Positions 10,968-22,030 of a stretch of 64,000 nt of DNA are shown piece after piece. Position 1 is the first letter of the stretch; every line of letters begins with the position of its first letter. The stretch comes from Anthonomus grandis grandis. Lineage: Eukaryota > Arthropoda > Insecta > Coleoptera > Curculionidae. The notes under the pieces were generated by a model, which worked only from the letters and a program-made list of their open reading frames with translations, made no database searches and was not told the DNA's origin. The translations under genes and the position numbers were made by a program. The stretch spans positions 4,526,001 to 4,590,000 of the forward strand of contig NC_065556.1 in the NCBI RefSeq assembly GCF_022605725.1, given 5' to 3'.

Positions 10968-12504
10968 ACGCGTGACGTTGCAAAGTTTCGCCTCTATGCG
11001 GTTTTCTAAAAGTAACGAACGAAAACACGATCTGTATTGCATATATCAACAATCAGCTTAAATGTAACACTACATTGGTATTTACTAATACTGTACATGG
11101 AATTAATACTCGACAATGTAAGAATATTTACAAAAAAGAACAGATGTTGTAAGTAAGAACAAGTGTTGCTTTGCATAATCCAATGTCTCAAGCGTGCATT
11201 ACCTTTAATTTAAGCATTTGCTTTAATGTATGGCTTCAAGCCTTAAAATTTTAAAATAAATAAATTTAAATTAAAAATTTATTATAAGTTCACGAATTAT
11301 CAGTAAAAAAATTACTTAACTAGTGCCATCGTTAAATGATCGTCTCTTCCTTGGCAGGCAGTTTAGGAAAAAAATATTTAAAATAAATATAAACTTTTGC
11401 CTTCAAATAACATGTTTGTTACGCCCCGGAAGTAGGATAACAACTTTTATAATGCCCTGTATTTTAGTAAGACGAAGCTCCTCCATATTGTGCGCAAATT
11501 ATACCTACCTATATGATGAAAGCAGGTGTAAGATTAAGTGATCACTTGATTTAACCCAGTTGGGTCTTATTTATGAAAGCGCATAAAAACCATCGTATAA
11601 TCAATGCGACTTACATAAAACAAACAACAATATAAAGAGAATAAATGAACTAAATGAAATATTTGGATATGGCTTATTAGTGAAAAGTTCTCCTCAATAA
11701 AAAAATTACTGAATATTTTCAAAACAAAAATTCTATGCGCTGCGTACAAGTATTACACAAAAATATCATTTTATCCTAATCTAGCCAATGAAAGACAGTA
11801 ATGACCCCCATTTATTCTCAAACAAAAAATAATCCCCTTGCAAAAGGTTTTCTAAAAGGCTATTTTTACCTAGTTGCAGTGACGCCGCTTTTCCAATTTT
11901 GTCGCTGTAACTTTTTAATGAATATAAAGCGCACTATCGTGTCGCAAATTTGACGGTTATGTACAGCTCTAGCCAATCCTTCCATGCGATACGGATCAGA
12001 TTTTAGACGTAATTGGGAGTTGTATATGGGTTTTAGCTAAAAATACATATCTTCCGTAAATCAATCTAAACCAATTAAATTAACCACAAAAGGGCCATTA
12101 TAACATTATCTAGGATGGCAGGGTAAAATTATAAACAGGTCTAAAACATTAAATTGCATTTCTGTTTTGTGTCCAAAGTCCAAATGTTATGCAAGGCATT
12201 GTTTAGGCGAAGCTGCGGCTTAATGGCAACTGACGCAGCTAGTTTTAGCCTTTACATTAGAGTTTGTATCTGTTTGTAAAGTGATGGAATGGTCTCAAAT
12301 CTAGAGTGGAAAGTAAACTTTATAAACCTTTAAACAAATTTTTATAATTAGTAGTTAATGGCAGCTCTTATCCCTAAGACAGTTTTATACTTTTTCTCGA
12401 TATGATATCCCGACACGGGATTTACATTTAGAATAGACTAATAAAGAAAATAGATTCGAGCAAAAACAGAAAAACGAATATGGAGAAAGAAAACTTGCTG
12501 ATGA
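10968..12504. other. No gene seen
   Basis: Short frames on both strands (for example 11323-11541 and 11567-11749) show no family features. Composition is AT-rich. I see no repeat structure here. Confidence 0.5.
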
Positions 12505-12663
12505 TGGAAAATACTTAAAGAAGCATGGCAAATCTTAAATGAATTGTACTCCAAAAAATATAAATAATTAATTACCATAAAAAATATCATACATCAAAAT
12601 GGAGACAAATTTAAAGATGATCAAAATATTGCGGAAAAATTACAACTTTTAAAGAAAAAATAA
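12505..12663 (+). pseudogene. Non-LTR ORF2 fragment before the RT domain
   Basis: One frame with a single stop reads WQILNELYSKKYK, then GDKFKDDQNIAEKLQ. This has the shape of the segment between the endonuclease and reverse transcriptase domains of jockey/CR1-type elements ('W..LN.LY... I..G....D...IA..F'). Short, so tentative. Confidence 0.4.
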
Positions 12664-12799
12664 GCATGAAGAAAAATTTGTAAAAAACTTAAAACGTAGT
12701 TATTCTCTAAGTGAAGACCAAATTTCAAAAAAACGATTTATTGTGCAATTTTCGATATATATATTTTCATAATTAGGGAGTTCCATTTTGCCGACTTAA

Positions 12800-14491
12800 C
12801 ATTGAGAAAATACAACTTCTTCCGAAGTTGCCTTCTTCCCTTCCTTTATATAGGTAAAGACTATCTGGAGATCAGCTTCTTGATCTTTTATAAGATCTTT
12901 ATATTGCCAGGTATAATAGACGATTGTCGTTTTTAACAACTGAGGATCTTTCTTCCGCTTCCACTGACAATGTTTACAGTCCTCTCGACAGGGTTTTTTT
13001 GATAGGGCACCCGCATTTCCATGGATTCTCTCTGCCCGATCTTTAGTGTCAAAGTCAAATTCATCTAGCGTCTCTATCTATTTTGCCATATGACCCTCCG
13101 GATTTTTATCAAGAAGAAGCCATTTTAATGGTGCATGGTCAGTTTGCAGTAAGAAATTTTTTCCATAGAGGTATTTGTAGAAGTGCTTCATCGCGTTTAC
13201 AACAGGTAACAGCTTTCGAGTGACACAATAGTTGCACTACGACTATGACAGCTTCTTACTCAAATAGCTAATGGCCTTTTCTTCTTGGCCATCCTGGGTT
13301 TGAGACGATACAGCTTATACCTATGCCCACATTGCTAGAGTCGGTATCCAATACCAATTTTCTTTCAGTTATTTAGATAGCTTAGAGTAGTTGTGCCTGT
13401 CAGAGCCTCTTTTTAGGTCAGATTCGATGAAAGCTTCCTGACAGTGGAATTTTAATTTTCTCTATGTCAGTCTAGTCAATGGTTTTGCGATGTTGGCAAA
13501 TTCTTCCACATAGTATCAGTAGTAAGTGAATAGCCTCAAGAAGCTGCGAAGCTCAATATGCTTGTCGTTGGAAACCGGCCAATCTTTGACAGTCTGATCC
13601 TTGGACTTGCTAAATGCAACTTCTTGACTGAAAATGATGTAGCTCAAATACTGGAGAGCCCATTGAAACAGATAATATTTTTTTCAACTCAACTTTAGTC
13701 CAGAACCTCGTGGCCTCGAGAACACTTCTTCTAGATTTTTCATGCGGTCCTCAAACGATTTTCCTACTACAATAATTTAATCAAAGTAAATCAGGCAAGC
13801 CTTGCAGGACAGTATTCTTAAAATCGTTTCTATTAGCTGTTCAAAAATGGCAGGGGCATTTCACAGTCCAAATGAACTGAATGCGTCACTTTGGCATAAT
13901 ATAGCACCCATCGTAAAAGCTTTTTTTTTCCCAATCTTCAACTATCAACTCGACTTGTGAGTATCCACTTTTTAATCATTGATCCAGCCAGGGTGTTCAA
14001 AAAGTCATCAATAAGGGGAAGTTCTATGATGCCTTCCATTATTATGTCACCGTCCCTAGTCTTGCTATCAACGCAGGCTTCCAGAAGGATCGCGGTTCGC
14101 TCTCGTATCAACATTTAGTACCACTCGCACACTGTGATTCATTTCACGATATAGAACAACTTTCTTATCGTCTATCTTCAGGATTCTCTGGTTTAAGCTC
14201 AACTCAAATACCGTAATGTCCATTTTGTCCGTTCCAATTATTACCGCATCCTTAATCTCTGCCATATTTATAGGCGCGTACATCTACTTGCTTTGATGGT
14301 TTGCAGTAAGGGTCGCCTCATTTCACTCCTCCAGAGTTTTGACTTGCGGGAGTCATGACTTTTATCACCGATTGGCCATAACGCATCTCCAAATGCCTTA
14401 CTAGGTGGTCGATCGATTTCTTGCTCTTCGGGGGATATTCTTTCTAGAATGTCAGCAGCATTTTCTTTTAAGGCCAATATATGGGCAGTGG
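12800..14491 (-). pseudogene. Gypsy Pol: protease linker, reverse transcriptase, RNase H
   Basis: In coding order: NMAEIKDAVIIG and ELSLNQRIL (end of the protease/linker, 14068-14480), LIDDFLNTLAGS, a decayed 'MPFGLCNAPATFE' motif seen as FGL...NAPAIFEQL, and YFD-stop-IIVVGKSFEDRMKNLEEVF. In the last, the catalytic 'YLDD' is broken by a stop. Next come ELRSFLRLF ... FANIAKPLT and the RNase H start LVLDTDSSNVGIG, then the Cys-rich spacer CREDCKHCQWKRKKDPQLL. At least ten stops or frameshifts are present, so no product is made. The RT and RNase H order is typical Ty3/gypsy. Confidence 0.85.
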
Positions 14492-14499
14492 CCTTCTCC
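14492..14499. repeat. 8-bp hAT target duplication, left
   Basis: CCTTCTCC, identical to 17146-17153. Confidence 0.92.
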
Positions 14500-17145
14500 C
14501 AGTGCTGCCAGATCTACTGATTTTTCGGTAGATCTACCGATATCAACACATGTCTAACGATATACCGATTTAAGCCTTATTTCTACCGAAAAGTCGTAGT
14601 CGTATATTTTAAAACTTCATGTGTAAAAAAACTTATATTTTAGCTAAAATTTATAACCAGATACTCATGAATTAATCAAATGATTTATTGAAATAAACTC
14701 ACTAGATAATAACGTAGGTTAGAATTTACTAATCTACTCGATATATCATCCAACGTTGATTTTAAGTGACGTTTAGAATTTAGAGTTGATATTTTTAGGA
14801 CGAATAATAAACGCTCGTTGCGGAGAAACCCAGAATGAAGATTTTTGGGATTTCCCGTAACGGGCGTTTGCTTGTAAAAACTGTATTTTTCTCAATTTTC
14901 AATTAAACGTTAAAATGAATAGTGACGCTGGGTCAAGTGGTAATATTACGGACGACGAGAGAAGAAAACCTGGTTCTTCTACAAAAGAAAGGAAAAAAGC
15001 AAAATATATGCAAAATTATGAGGAAAGTTGGGAAGATTTACCCCACTTTAAGGGATGGTTGAGTAAAAGTAAAAAAGGCAGAAATTATGCATATTGCAAA
15101 CCCTGTAACAGTAACAACTATATTAATATTATTTGTGGAAAAGATTATTTAATGAAACATAGCCAAAGCAAGGGGCATGAACAAAATGCGAAAGCTATTC
15201 TAAAACAAAGAACCTTAATTTCGTTTGCATGTGCCGTTCCAGGGGAAAAAAGGCTAAAGGAAAACATAAAAGAAGGTAAACGTAGCTTTATTAAAAATTA
15301 GTATAATTTGCTAAAAAAATTGGTTTTAACTTTTAGGAGAAATAAGAATAAGTGCATTTATCGCTGAACATAATTTGCCGTTTGCAACAATGGACCCTTA
15401 AGTGAAAATTGTGACAAAAATCTGCCCCGACTCGAAAGTGGCTCAAGGTTTGGCTTGCGGCAGGACCAAAACAACAGGTATTGTGAAAAATGTTTTGGGG
15501 CAGCATGCGTTCGTGATTCTCTGTGAGCATCTTCAAAAAAATAAATTTTAAAAACATGATAGGGTTCGCGTCGGATGGTGCAAATGTTATGATAGGTCAA
15601 CATAAATCAGTTATGGCATTGTTGCAAAAAGATGTTCCATCCCATACACTATCAGATGCATTTGTCACTCATTTCATTTGTGTGCCTCTTACGCCTGCCA
15701 AAAATTACCACGAATTGTTGAAAACTTAACACGTGATATTTATAATTATTTTAACTGCAGTCCTAAAAGAGTATCTGAATTTTCAGAGTTTCAAGAATTT
15801 TGTGACACAAAAGTTTACAAAATCTTACATCCCACACAAACCCGCTGGCTTTCCGTGCATTCTGCGATATCCCGAATCCTTGAGCAATATAATGCTCTAA
15901 AACTTTTTTTTACAGATGCAGTAAGTCAAAAAGATCTACCGGCTGCTGAAAATATTTTAACAAAACTCAGAGATCCGATCACTAAATTATTAATTATTAT
16001 AATATTAGTAACATTTTAAGAACTATATTTGATTGTTTTTTAAAACGAGATTATATAACAAATACACCTATTCAAAATATTGACTTTAAAAATCCAGAGA
16101 ATTTTTTGGCGATTGAAAATATATATTTGGGAGAAAATGTTGAACAGACGATTTTAACGGAAAGTATTTTAAATGAACAATTATTATTTTTTCGCCTAAG
16201 ATGTCTAGATTTTTATATAGAATGTTGTTCCCAAATACTCGAAAGATTTCCTTTAAAAGACAATATATTAGAAAAACTTAGGGTGATAGACCCAGAAGTA
16301 GTTAAATCAGGATCTGTTTTTTCGATTGTCAATATAGCTGCGGCATTTCCTAATTTAATTGAATTTGGACACTTACAAAATTTAGATAATCAGTGGCGCC
16401 TTCTGCGGAATACAGCAGAAACTCAAACATTTTCAAAGGAAGTGATAATATTTTGGCAACAGGTTGAGGACATTAAAATGGGTGATGAAACCGCACCATT
16501 TAAGACATTGACTAATTTTGTTAAAAACATTCTTTGCTTGCCTGTGTCAGCAAATGTTAAAAGAAAATTTTTTCAATTTAATTTGATTAAAACTAACCGA
16601 AGGATGTCTTTAAATGTGAATACTTCTGCCTCTCTTCTTTATACCAAAGAGTTTATAGGAGAAAAAAATTGCTTCGACTTTACTATAGAAAAAAAATTAA
16701 TTGACAGTATGAACAGCAGCACTATATGTAAAGAGTAATACCTACATAGGTCTATACCTAGATTACCTAGTCGAATTTGTTATGCTGCTAGCACTAAAGG
16801 CTACCAGAGATTTAAGTATTAAGTTCATTATTTAGTATTAATTATTAAGTATCCTTTAGGTACCTACATAGGTACCTACAATATAATGTATATTATATTA
16901 TGTAACACTTTTAAATATTATATAATATTTTGTATAATTTTTTTGGTAAAAATACATTTTCTTTAAAAAATCATGTGTTGGGTCTTATTTATTGTAGAAA
17001 ACACAGATAATAAAATATGTATGACTTAAAAAAAATAGTTTGCATCAAATTACGACAATATTAATTTCTACCGATTTTTTCTCCAATCTACCGAAAAAAG
17101 TCGGTTACATCTACCGAAAGTTACAGCGACGATCTGGCAGCACTG
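14500..17145 (+). mobile_element. hAT DNA transposon, 2.65 kb
   Basis: The TIRs are CAGTGCTGCCAGATC (14500-14514) and its exact complement (17131-17145). The flanks carry a perfect 8-bp duplication, the hAT hallmark. Several copies of CTACCGA and its complement cluster within 100 bases of each end (14524-14585 and 17068-17118). They fit the short subterminal repeats that hAT transposases bind. It inserted into the gag-pol of the gypsy element. Inverted ends and target copies are intact, whereas the transposase is decayed. Confidence 0.93.
14915..16738 (+). pseudogene. hAT transposase, frameshifted
   Basis: The start ATG at 14915 is followed by an acidic/basic N-terminus and a Cys/His finger (YCKPC ... 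KHSQSKGHE), resembling the BED/TTF-type finger of this hAT group. Then, across frame changes at about 15300, 15400 and 15545: ISAFIAEHNLPF, VAQGLACGRTKTTGIVKNV, IGFASDGANVMIGQHKSV (the 'SDGA/NVM' catalytic segment), and LHPTQTRWLSVHSAISRILEQYNALKLFF. A new frame from 16106 ends in LPVSANVKRKFFQFNLIKT, the hATC dimerisation motif. Domain order and length (about 600 residues) are those of a complete transposase. About five lesions inactivate it. Confidence 0.9.
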
Positions 17146-17153
17146 CCTTCTCC
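17146..17153. repeat. 8-bp hAT target duplication, right
   Basis: CCTTCTCC, partner of 14492-14499. Confidence 0.92.
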
Positions 17154-17790
17154 CCAAATGACCAAACGTTTCTTTTTGCAGACGCTTCAAACTGACTACA
17201 TTTCAAGATGTAGTACCATTAAATTTAGGCGGTTTAAGGCACATCAGCCCAACAGATTCCGTATTGCCATCAACTTCGTTCTTATTGTCCACTCCTGAAG
17301 ATTCACAGAGCAGCTTATTGATAGTGTTGATGTCCAATATCGCAATTTTGTTTTGAACTTTCTGAATCCTATTTTCTTCCGATCTGGCAGAATTTTCCTT
17401 TAGCTCACTTTTTAAATTTTCATTATTTTCCAAAATCTTTGCTTCCAACCCACCATAATTTTCTTTTAGTGTGGCACAGTTTTCTTCCAGTTTTTTAGAA
17501 TTTTTCGATAGTTAACTTACAAATTGGGAAGTTTTTCAGTTAAGTTTTTAGGTTTGAAGAATCTTCTTACAACACCTGTTCTTCTTCAAGTTTTGCAGAA
17601 TTTTCCAGCAATTTAGCTTCCAAACCTTGCAATATTTAACCGATATCGGTTGCACCAGCAAAAACAAGGTTGTTTGGATCATCGCCTTCCTCAAGTAATG
17701 CGTTATGGAGTCCCTACCGCAACTCCGCTTTATTTCCCGTCATATCGCACTCCGTCTTCTCCACCTCAGCAACTTCTAAATCCACCAGCT
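17154..17790 (-). pseudogene. Gypsy Gag, with SAP-like and coiled-coil segments
   Basis: The N-terminal part reads TGNKAELR ... LLEEGDDPNN, a pattern like a SAP DNA-binding motif seen at the start of some arthropod gypsy Gags. A long heptad-like stretch follows (repeated LEAKLLEN, KLEEN, LKSELKEN), a likely coiled coil. The last part, LKPPKFNGTTS, matches the 'KPP.FDG..SW' start of the capsid region. Stops interrupt it and the hAT insertion ends it. The start codon is uncertain. Confidence 0.65.
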
Positions 17791-17912
17791 AGGTAATTGC
17801 ACACAATTTATTCCGATTGATTTATATCTCTAATATTTATTTGTCACCAATGTCCAGTTCACTCACGTTCAATTTCTACACCGTATATGACACCAATTCA
17901 TGACAACAAATT

Positions 17913-17945
17913 GATTCAGTTGACAAGAAACTAGTCAACTGAATC
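17913..17945. other. Perfect 12-bp hairpin in the gypsy leader
   Basis: GATTCAGTTGAC and its exact complement are separated by nine bases. It lies between the gypsy promoter and gag. Its function is unknown. Confidence 0.8.
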
Positions 17946-18083
17946 ATTTACACACTTACACTACTAAACACGATCACTTACGACTATTAGAAATATTTAT
18001 TTTCACTGATTTAAATATCGCGCTAATATTCCGAACTTCACTGCACTGAACTGTCAACTAACTCCCAGCGACAATCCGGCGCC

Positions 18084-18090
18084 TTATATA
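18084..18090 (-). promoter_or_regulatory. TATA box of the gypsy LTR/leader
   Basis: On the minus strand TATATAAGGCGCC precedes a GC-richer stretch with CAGTT-like start sequences about 30-40 bases downstream. This is the expected 5' LTR promoter. LTR borders were not resolvable because the 3' LTR is absent. Confidence 0.5.
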
Positions 18091-18230
18091 CTCGGCTGAC
18101 CATGATTCCGGAAGATAGAAACCTTCCACGCGAGACATCGTACAGTTTGCCACTTATGTCATTCCAGAATGACGGAGATAAGCTATTCTCGCTGTTTCCA
18201 ATATCATATCATAACATTATTTTATTCCAT

Positions 18231-18800
18231 TTATGTGCCAAAAAATATAATAAATAAAATTATATTTATTGTACTATGTAGCTAGCTAAATTTTAAATTT
18301 ATTTAAGCAATATTTATTAATTTTAGGTGCTAATACATAAAATACTAAGGTTTAATTTATCATTTAAGGAGGATAGAGGAAAAAAAATTGTTTTTAATAA
18401 GCAATTTATTTCGAAATAGAAAAAAAAATAATTGAAATAAATAATAATATTTTATTTATTTTAACAATGATTTGACTAAATAAATTAGGCTTCATATTAG
18501 TTAGTAAAATTAAACATAGAATGGTATTGCTATTTTTCATTTTTAGTGACAACACTGAGTGTGGACAAGATACATTTTCCTATTTAAGATGCTCACTTTA
18601 GTATTAGCTTACTATATAGGTAGTTGTATAAGTAAGGTTTTTAGATGCCACCCCTTATTTCTTAAAGTACGAATTGGGGTAATTAATGATTTTTTAATCG
18701 GTCCATATTTCCTCCTACAACGACTATCAGGCGAATTTAATAATGCTTACTATTCTTTTTGAAGAAATTCCTCTACAGCTGGGATAACACTTATGATTGG
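18231..18800. other. No gene seen
   Basis: Very AT-rich. A 67-codon frame at 18559 has no family features. Confidence 0.5.
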
Positions 18801-18809
18801 TGAGTGATG

Positions 18810-19105
18810 GTGCATCAGTACAGATACAATATATCCAAAGATTTGGATACGTAGAGGAGGTACGAAACATTGGTCTGCTTTATTGCCGGACTTAAATCCT
18901 GTAGATTTTTAAATCCGGTATTTTCTTAAGCACATAGTTTATTTCACTTCTGTCGGAATTGTTAATAACTTGAGGAATCTCATTAATTAGCCCGCTATGA
19001 AGCAACAAGAAATATACCAGAAAAATTTGCGCGAATACGTCAATCAATGAGGCGAACAGTTGAATCTCTTGTCACATGTAAGGAACGTCATTTTGAATAT
19101 TAGTT
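18810..19105 (+). pseudogene. Mariner-like transposase C-terminus
   Basis: Frames read LLPDLNPVDF (third catalytic Asp region), then FLKHIVYFTSVG, and ARIRQSMRRTVESLVTCKERHFEY at the end. This matches the C-terminal layout of insect mariner-like proteins ('RSPDLNPLDF.LWG ... R.....C....GGHFEHLL'). Frameshifts and stops are present. The 5' two thirds are missing. Confidence 0.65.
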
Positions 19106-19695
19106 GTTGCTTTACGATTTAAAAAAAGTTGCTTTAAAATTTTATTAGTGTTAAATAAAAGTGTTTAATGTTATTGTATTAGATAGTTCTTTATCTTGTA
19201 TTAATTAAATGAAATATACGCGTTTAGATGTTTTATTTATTTTTACGCGATAAATATCATATAAAAAGACAAAAGAGATTGTTTGCTACAAAATCAATTA
19301 GAAATTTAAAATTAAGATAACTACTTGTATTCTGAACATAATATTCCCTATTGTAAGTGAAAATTTGTACAATAATTACCTCTTAAGAGCATCCCCCCCA
19401 TACGCTTGGAAAAATAAGCGAAAAAAAAAGAGGCAAGAGTATTGTCAAAAAAAAGGCTAGACTCTGCGGTGTCCAGTAGTTAACGACATTTGAAAAAAAC
19501 GCCTCCACAATTCACAGCCCAATGATGAGGGCCTGTGCATAATGGACCCGTCTACTCTAGGACAGTATGATATTCAAATACAAACATTCCAAACTCTTTT
19601 GGACCGATCACGCAGTTATAAGGATCATCTGCGCCCTTTGGGTTTGCTACGTCTGTCCTCTAAGATGCTTTAATGGATTTCTTATCTATCGTAAA
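19106..19695. other. No gene seen
   Basis: No coding or repeat signal beyond A-rich runs. Confidence 0.45.
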
Positions 19696-19707
19696 ACCTA
19701 AAAAGAG

Positions 19708-19860
19708 AAACATCAAGTGTAAACCGACATCGTCGGTTTACACTTGATAACGGTTGGAGATACTTACCAACCGAAACGTCGTGTTACATTAAATAAATAA
19801 GACAATGCAAGTTCGACAAGATGTTTTCACTGTACCATTGTCTACCACCTTCAAAAACAG
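19708..19860 (+). mobile_element. 153-bp PLE-derived mini-insertion
   Basis: It is flanked by a 12-bp direct repeat, ACCTAAAAAGAG, at 19696-19707 and 19861-19872. The insert consists of a short inverted piece (ATCAAGTGTAAACCGA), the same bases in sense orientation, the hammerhead-like motif, and the PLE 3' tail ending CCACCTTCAAAAA. It has no coding capacity. It appears to have been mobilised in trans by the Penelope-like element whose longer copies sit at 28.9-32.9 kb. It interrupts a non-LTR retrotransposon remnant. Confidence 0.8.
19740..19784 (+). ncRNA. Hammerhead-like motif, copy 1
   Basis: Segments in order: ACAC (stem I), core UUGAUAA, an extra C, GGUUGG, loop, CCAACC (stem II), GAA, ACGU (minimal stem III), C at the cleavage position, GUGU (stem I). 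The canonical core is CUGAUGA. Here positions 3 and 8, which pair in active hammerheads, are both changed (C-G to U-A). Confidence 0.5.
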
Positions 19861-19872
19861 ACCTAAAAAGAG

Positions 19873-20390
19873 GTTGTTTAAAAAAATGAGAGTACAACTG
19901 GACAGAGTTCAACGCATCACGGGATCTATGCGAACTGCCCCAATCAGAGCTTTTGAGACTCTGTTGCATCTTCGACTCCTGAGCCTTGTGGTGCAGTTTG
20001 AGGCAGTGTGGACTGTGTATAAACTACATCTCTTTGCTGAACAGCAGACCGGTATGACTGGGTTAGGCGAGAATTTGGTCACAGTCCGTACAAGAATATT
20101 CTCTCTTTTTAATGGCAAGCTATGATAATAAGCTATCCGTACACTAGGTATTCTGGATAACCCGGAAAACCGTTTGTGTTGGGAGGAGAAACAAACTGCA
20201 TACCAAGTCATTGCTGCATGAATTTTCGACACACACCAGCACTTACGCGCACTATTTTTAAATATCTGGGCAATACTTCTCGTACTATATTGGTCTATGG
20301 TAACCTTCAGTGGGACATGATGGACCCATCAGGAGACCTATGTGTGAAACAGCTAGCTCCCCACTGTTTAAATACATATATTTAAGTGTT
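19873..20390 (+). pseudogene. R1/jockey-like non-LTR ORF2, C-terminal fragment
   Basis: QLDRVQRITGSMRTAPIRAFETLLHLRLL, shown here in part only as LDRVQRITGSMRTAP, corresponds to the 'L..VQR......G..RTTPT.ALE.LL.L.PL' segment after the RT thumb in R1/TRAS-type elements. Downstream frames are broken. The mini-PLE inserted just upstream, between KPKKR-type residues, so the ORF once extended leftward. Confidence 0.55.
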
Positions 20391-20589
20391 TGGCTTAGGC
20401 ACAGGATCTAAAATTCTATTCAGGTGATTTTTTTTAATAATCTAACGGGAACTACACAAAGTCTCGGTCTCAAAAGTATTTATTAGGGACCCGACACTTA
20501 ATTTCTTTACTAAGGTTTAGGGTTGTTTGGGTGAGTGCCTCTTAAATCTGGAATACTTTGCTTCTGGTAAATCAAACTTGTACCCTATA

Positions 20590-21820
20590 AATTCCAGAAC
20601 CCCTACACTATATGGCTTACCAAAAGTACACAAAAAGGAATACCAATAAGACTTGTGGTTTCATACGTCAATGCGCCTGTTATTAATTATCTTTCTGGTT
20701 AAACGGGATATTGTGTCTTCCCCTTTCTGAGCAAAGTGTTTATGGGAAAATTAGAAAAGAAAATAATGGCTATTAAATTTTCTCAATTTATCATTACCTA
20801 CAAGAGGTACGTTGACGATGTATGTCTCGTTTGAGGAGTTAACGATAATGATTTGGCCGAATTTTTAACGTTTATTAACTCCCTACACAAAAACATAACT
20901 TTTACACTGGAAAGGGAGGTAAATCAATGTCTGCCATTTTTGGACTTACTTTTGCGAAGAAAGGATAATAGCATTTCCTTTAAAGTCTATAGAAAACCAA
21001 CCGCAACAGATAACATCCTTCAATTTGACTCTCTTTCTCCTGGACAACATGCATTTGCTGCATTTAATTCTTTGCTATACAAATTATTTAAATTACCTTT
21101 ACCTAGCAGCATTTCAAAAAGAACTTAACAACATAAAATCTATTGCTATTAATAATAAATTCCCAATTTCAAGCTTAAATAAAATTCACTTTAAATACTA
21201 TAATAGGTACAAACTCTGTTATCATATTGTCCAGGAAAAAAAGGAACGTAACAAAAACCTCAGATGTTTAACATACTTTGGAGGTATCTCACATCAGCTG
21301 GCTAAGTTTTTTAAGCCCCTCGACATATCTGTTACTTTTAAAACTTCAAATTCGTTAAAAAGAAATTTGTTAAGACCAGTAGATGAACAAAACCCTCTAT
21401 AAATGTAAATCTGGGGTTTATAGCTTACAATGTGCCCATTGTCTCGCTTTTTATGTAGGTCAGTCAGGCAGGAGAATTTAAACTAGAATACAAGAACATT
21501 TTTGAGTCTGGTGAATAAGTTTAGAGACACTGATATTTTTGAGACCAAGTCGGCATTTGCTACACATTTATTGCACTCGGGCCACAATTTTACTGTACCT
21601 GATAATGTATCAGTCGTGCATTAATGTCAAAAAAGCTGAAAATTGAACCTTCTGGAAAAATTAGATAAAATCAAAAAATCCAAGAAAAGCCCAATCCTAG
21701 ACTGTGTTAACGACGTTTTTAATTTTGAACCCGGAATTATTCTTAACAAAATTGTTAAACAATATTGCCTGAGATACTTCACTTTTACTAGAAATAGTCC
21801 TGGTCCAAGTACCTGGTAGC
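20590..21820 (+). pseudogene. PLE polyprotein: RT and GIY-YIG endonuclease, decayed
   Basis: LYGLPKVHKK and PIRLVVSY (RT motif region), KRYVDDVCLV at about 20803-20832 with the catalytic Asp pair, LPFLDLLLRR and FKVYRKPTATD, then NLLRP...YKCKSGVYSLQC and FYVGQSGR with a following TRIQEH. The last group is the GIY-YIG nuclease, whose Arg sits in GQSGR. AFATHLLHSGHNF follows. Stops and frameshifts occur at about 20700, 21127 and 21402, so it is dead. Order RT then GIY-YIG is diagnostic of endonuclease-bearing Penelope-like elements. Confidence 0.85.
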
Positions 21821-21999
21821 GCAGTAGGTTTTACAAAATTGTGGCGTATCATATTCCTAAGAATTTATTTTATTTAGTGTGTGTGTATAATGTGACCGTA
21901 AAGCATGTACTGTTTGTAGTCTATTTTTAAGGCACCAATTTTATCTAACTTTAAGGTTGTTATTGTATTTAGTTTCTTTGTTTTTAATTTTTAGGTCTG

Positions 22000-22030
22000 C
22001 TGATGCTCTTAATATGAGCGAAACACGTGT
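22000..22030 (+). ncRNA. Hammerhead-like relic at PLE 3' end
   Basis: CTGAT, a GCTC/GAGC stem with a 7-base loop, then GAAAC and the palindrome ACACGTGT. The two core bases after CUGAU (normally GA) are missing, so it is probably inactive. Confidence 0.4.

Larger units (their letters stand above)
12780..18230 (-). mobile_element. Gypsy-type LTR retrotransposon remnant, split by hAT
   Basis: Read on the minus strand, the order is a promoter/leader (about 18.2-17.8 kb), gag-like sequence (17.79-17.15 kb), then after the inserted hAT a protease/RT/RNase H region down to an integrase-side spacer near 12.8 kb. The integrase core and the 3' LTR were not found, so the 3' part is missing. The reading frame on each side of the hAT joins smoothly when the duplicated 8 bases are counted once. 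Confidence 0.8.

Noticed and set aside
19909..20232. 107-codon minus-strand frame
   Set aside because: Antisense to the R1/jockey-like fragment.
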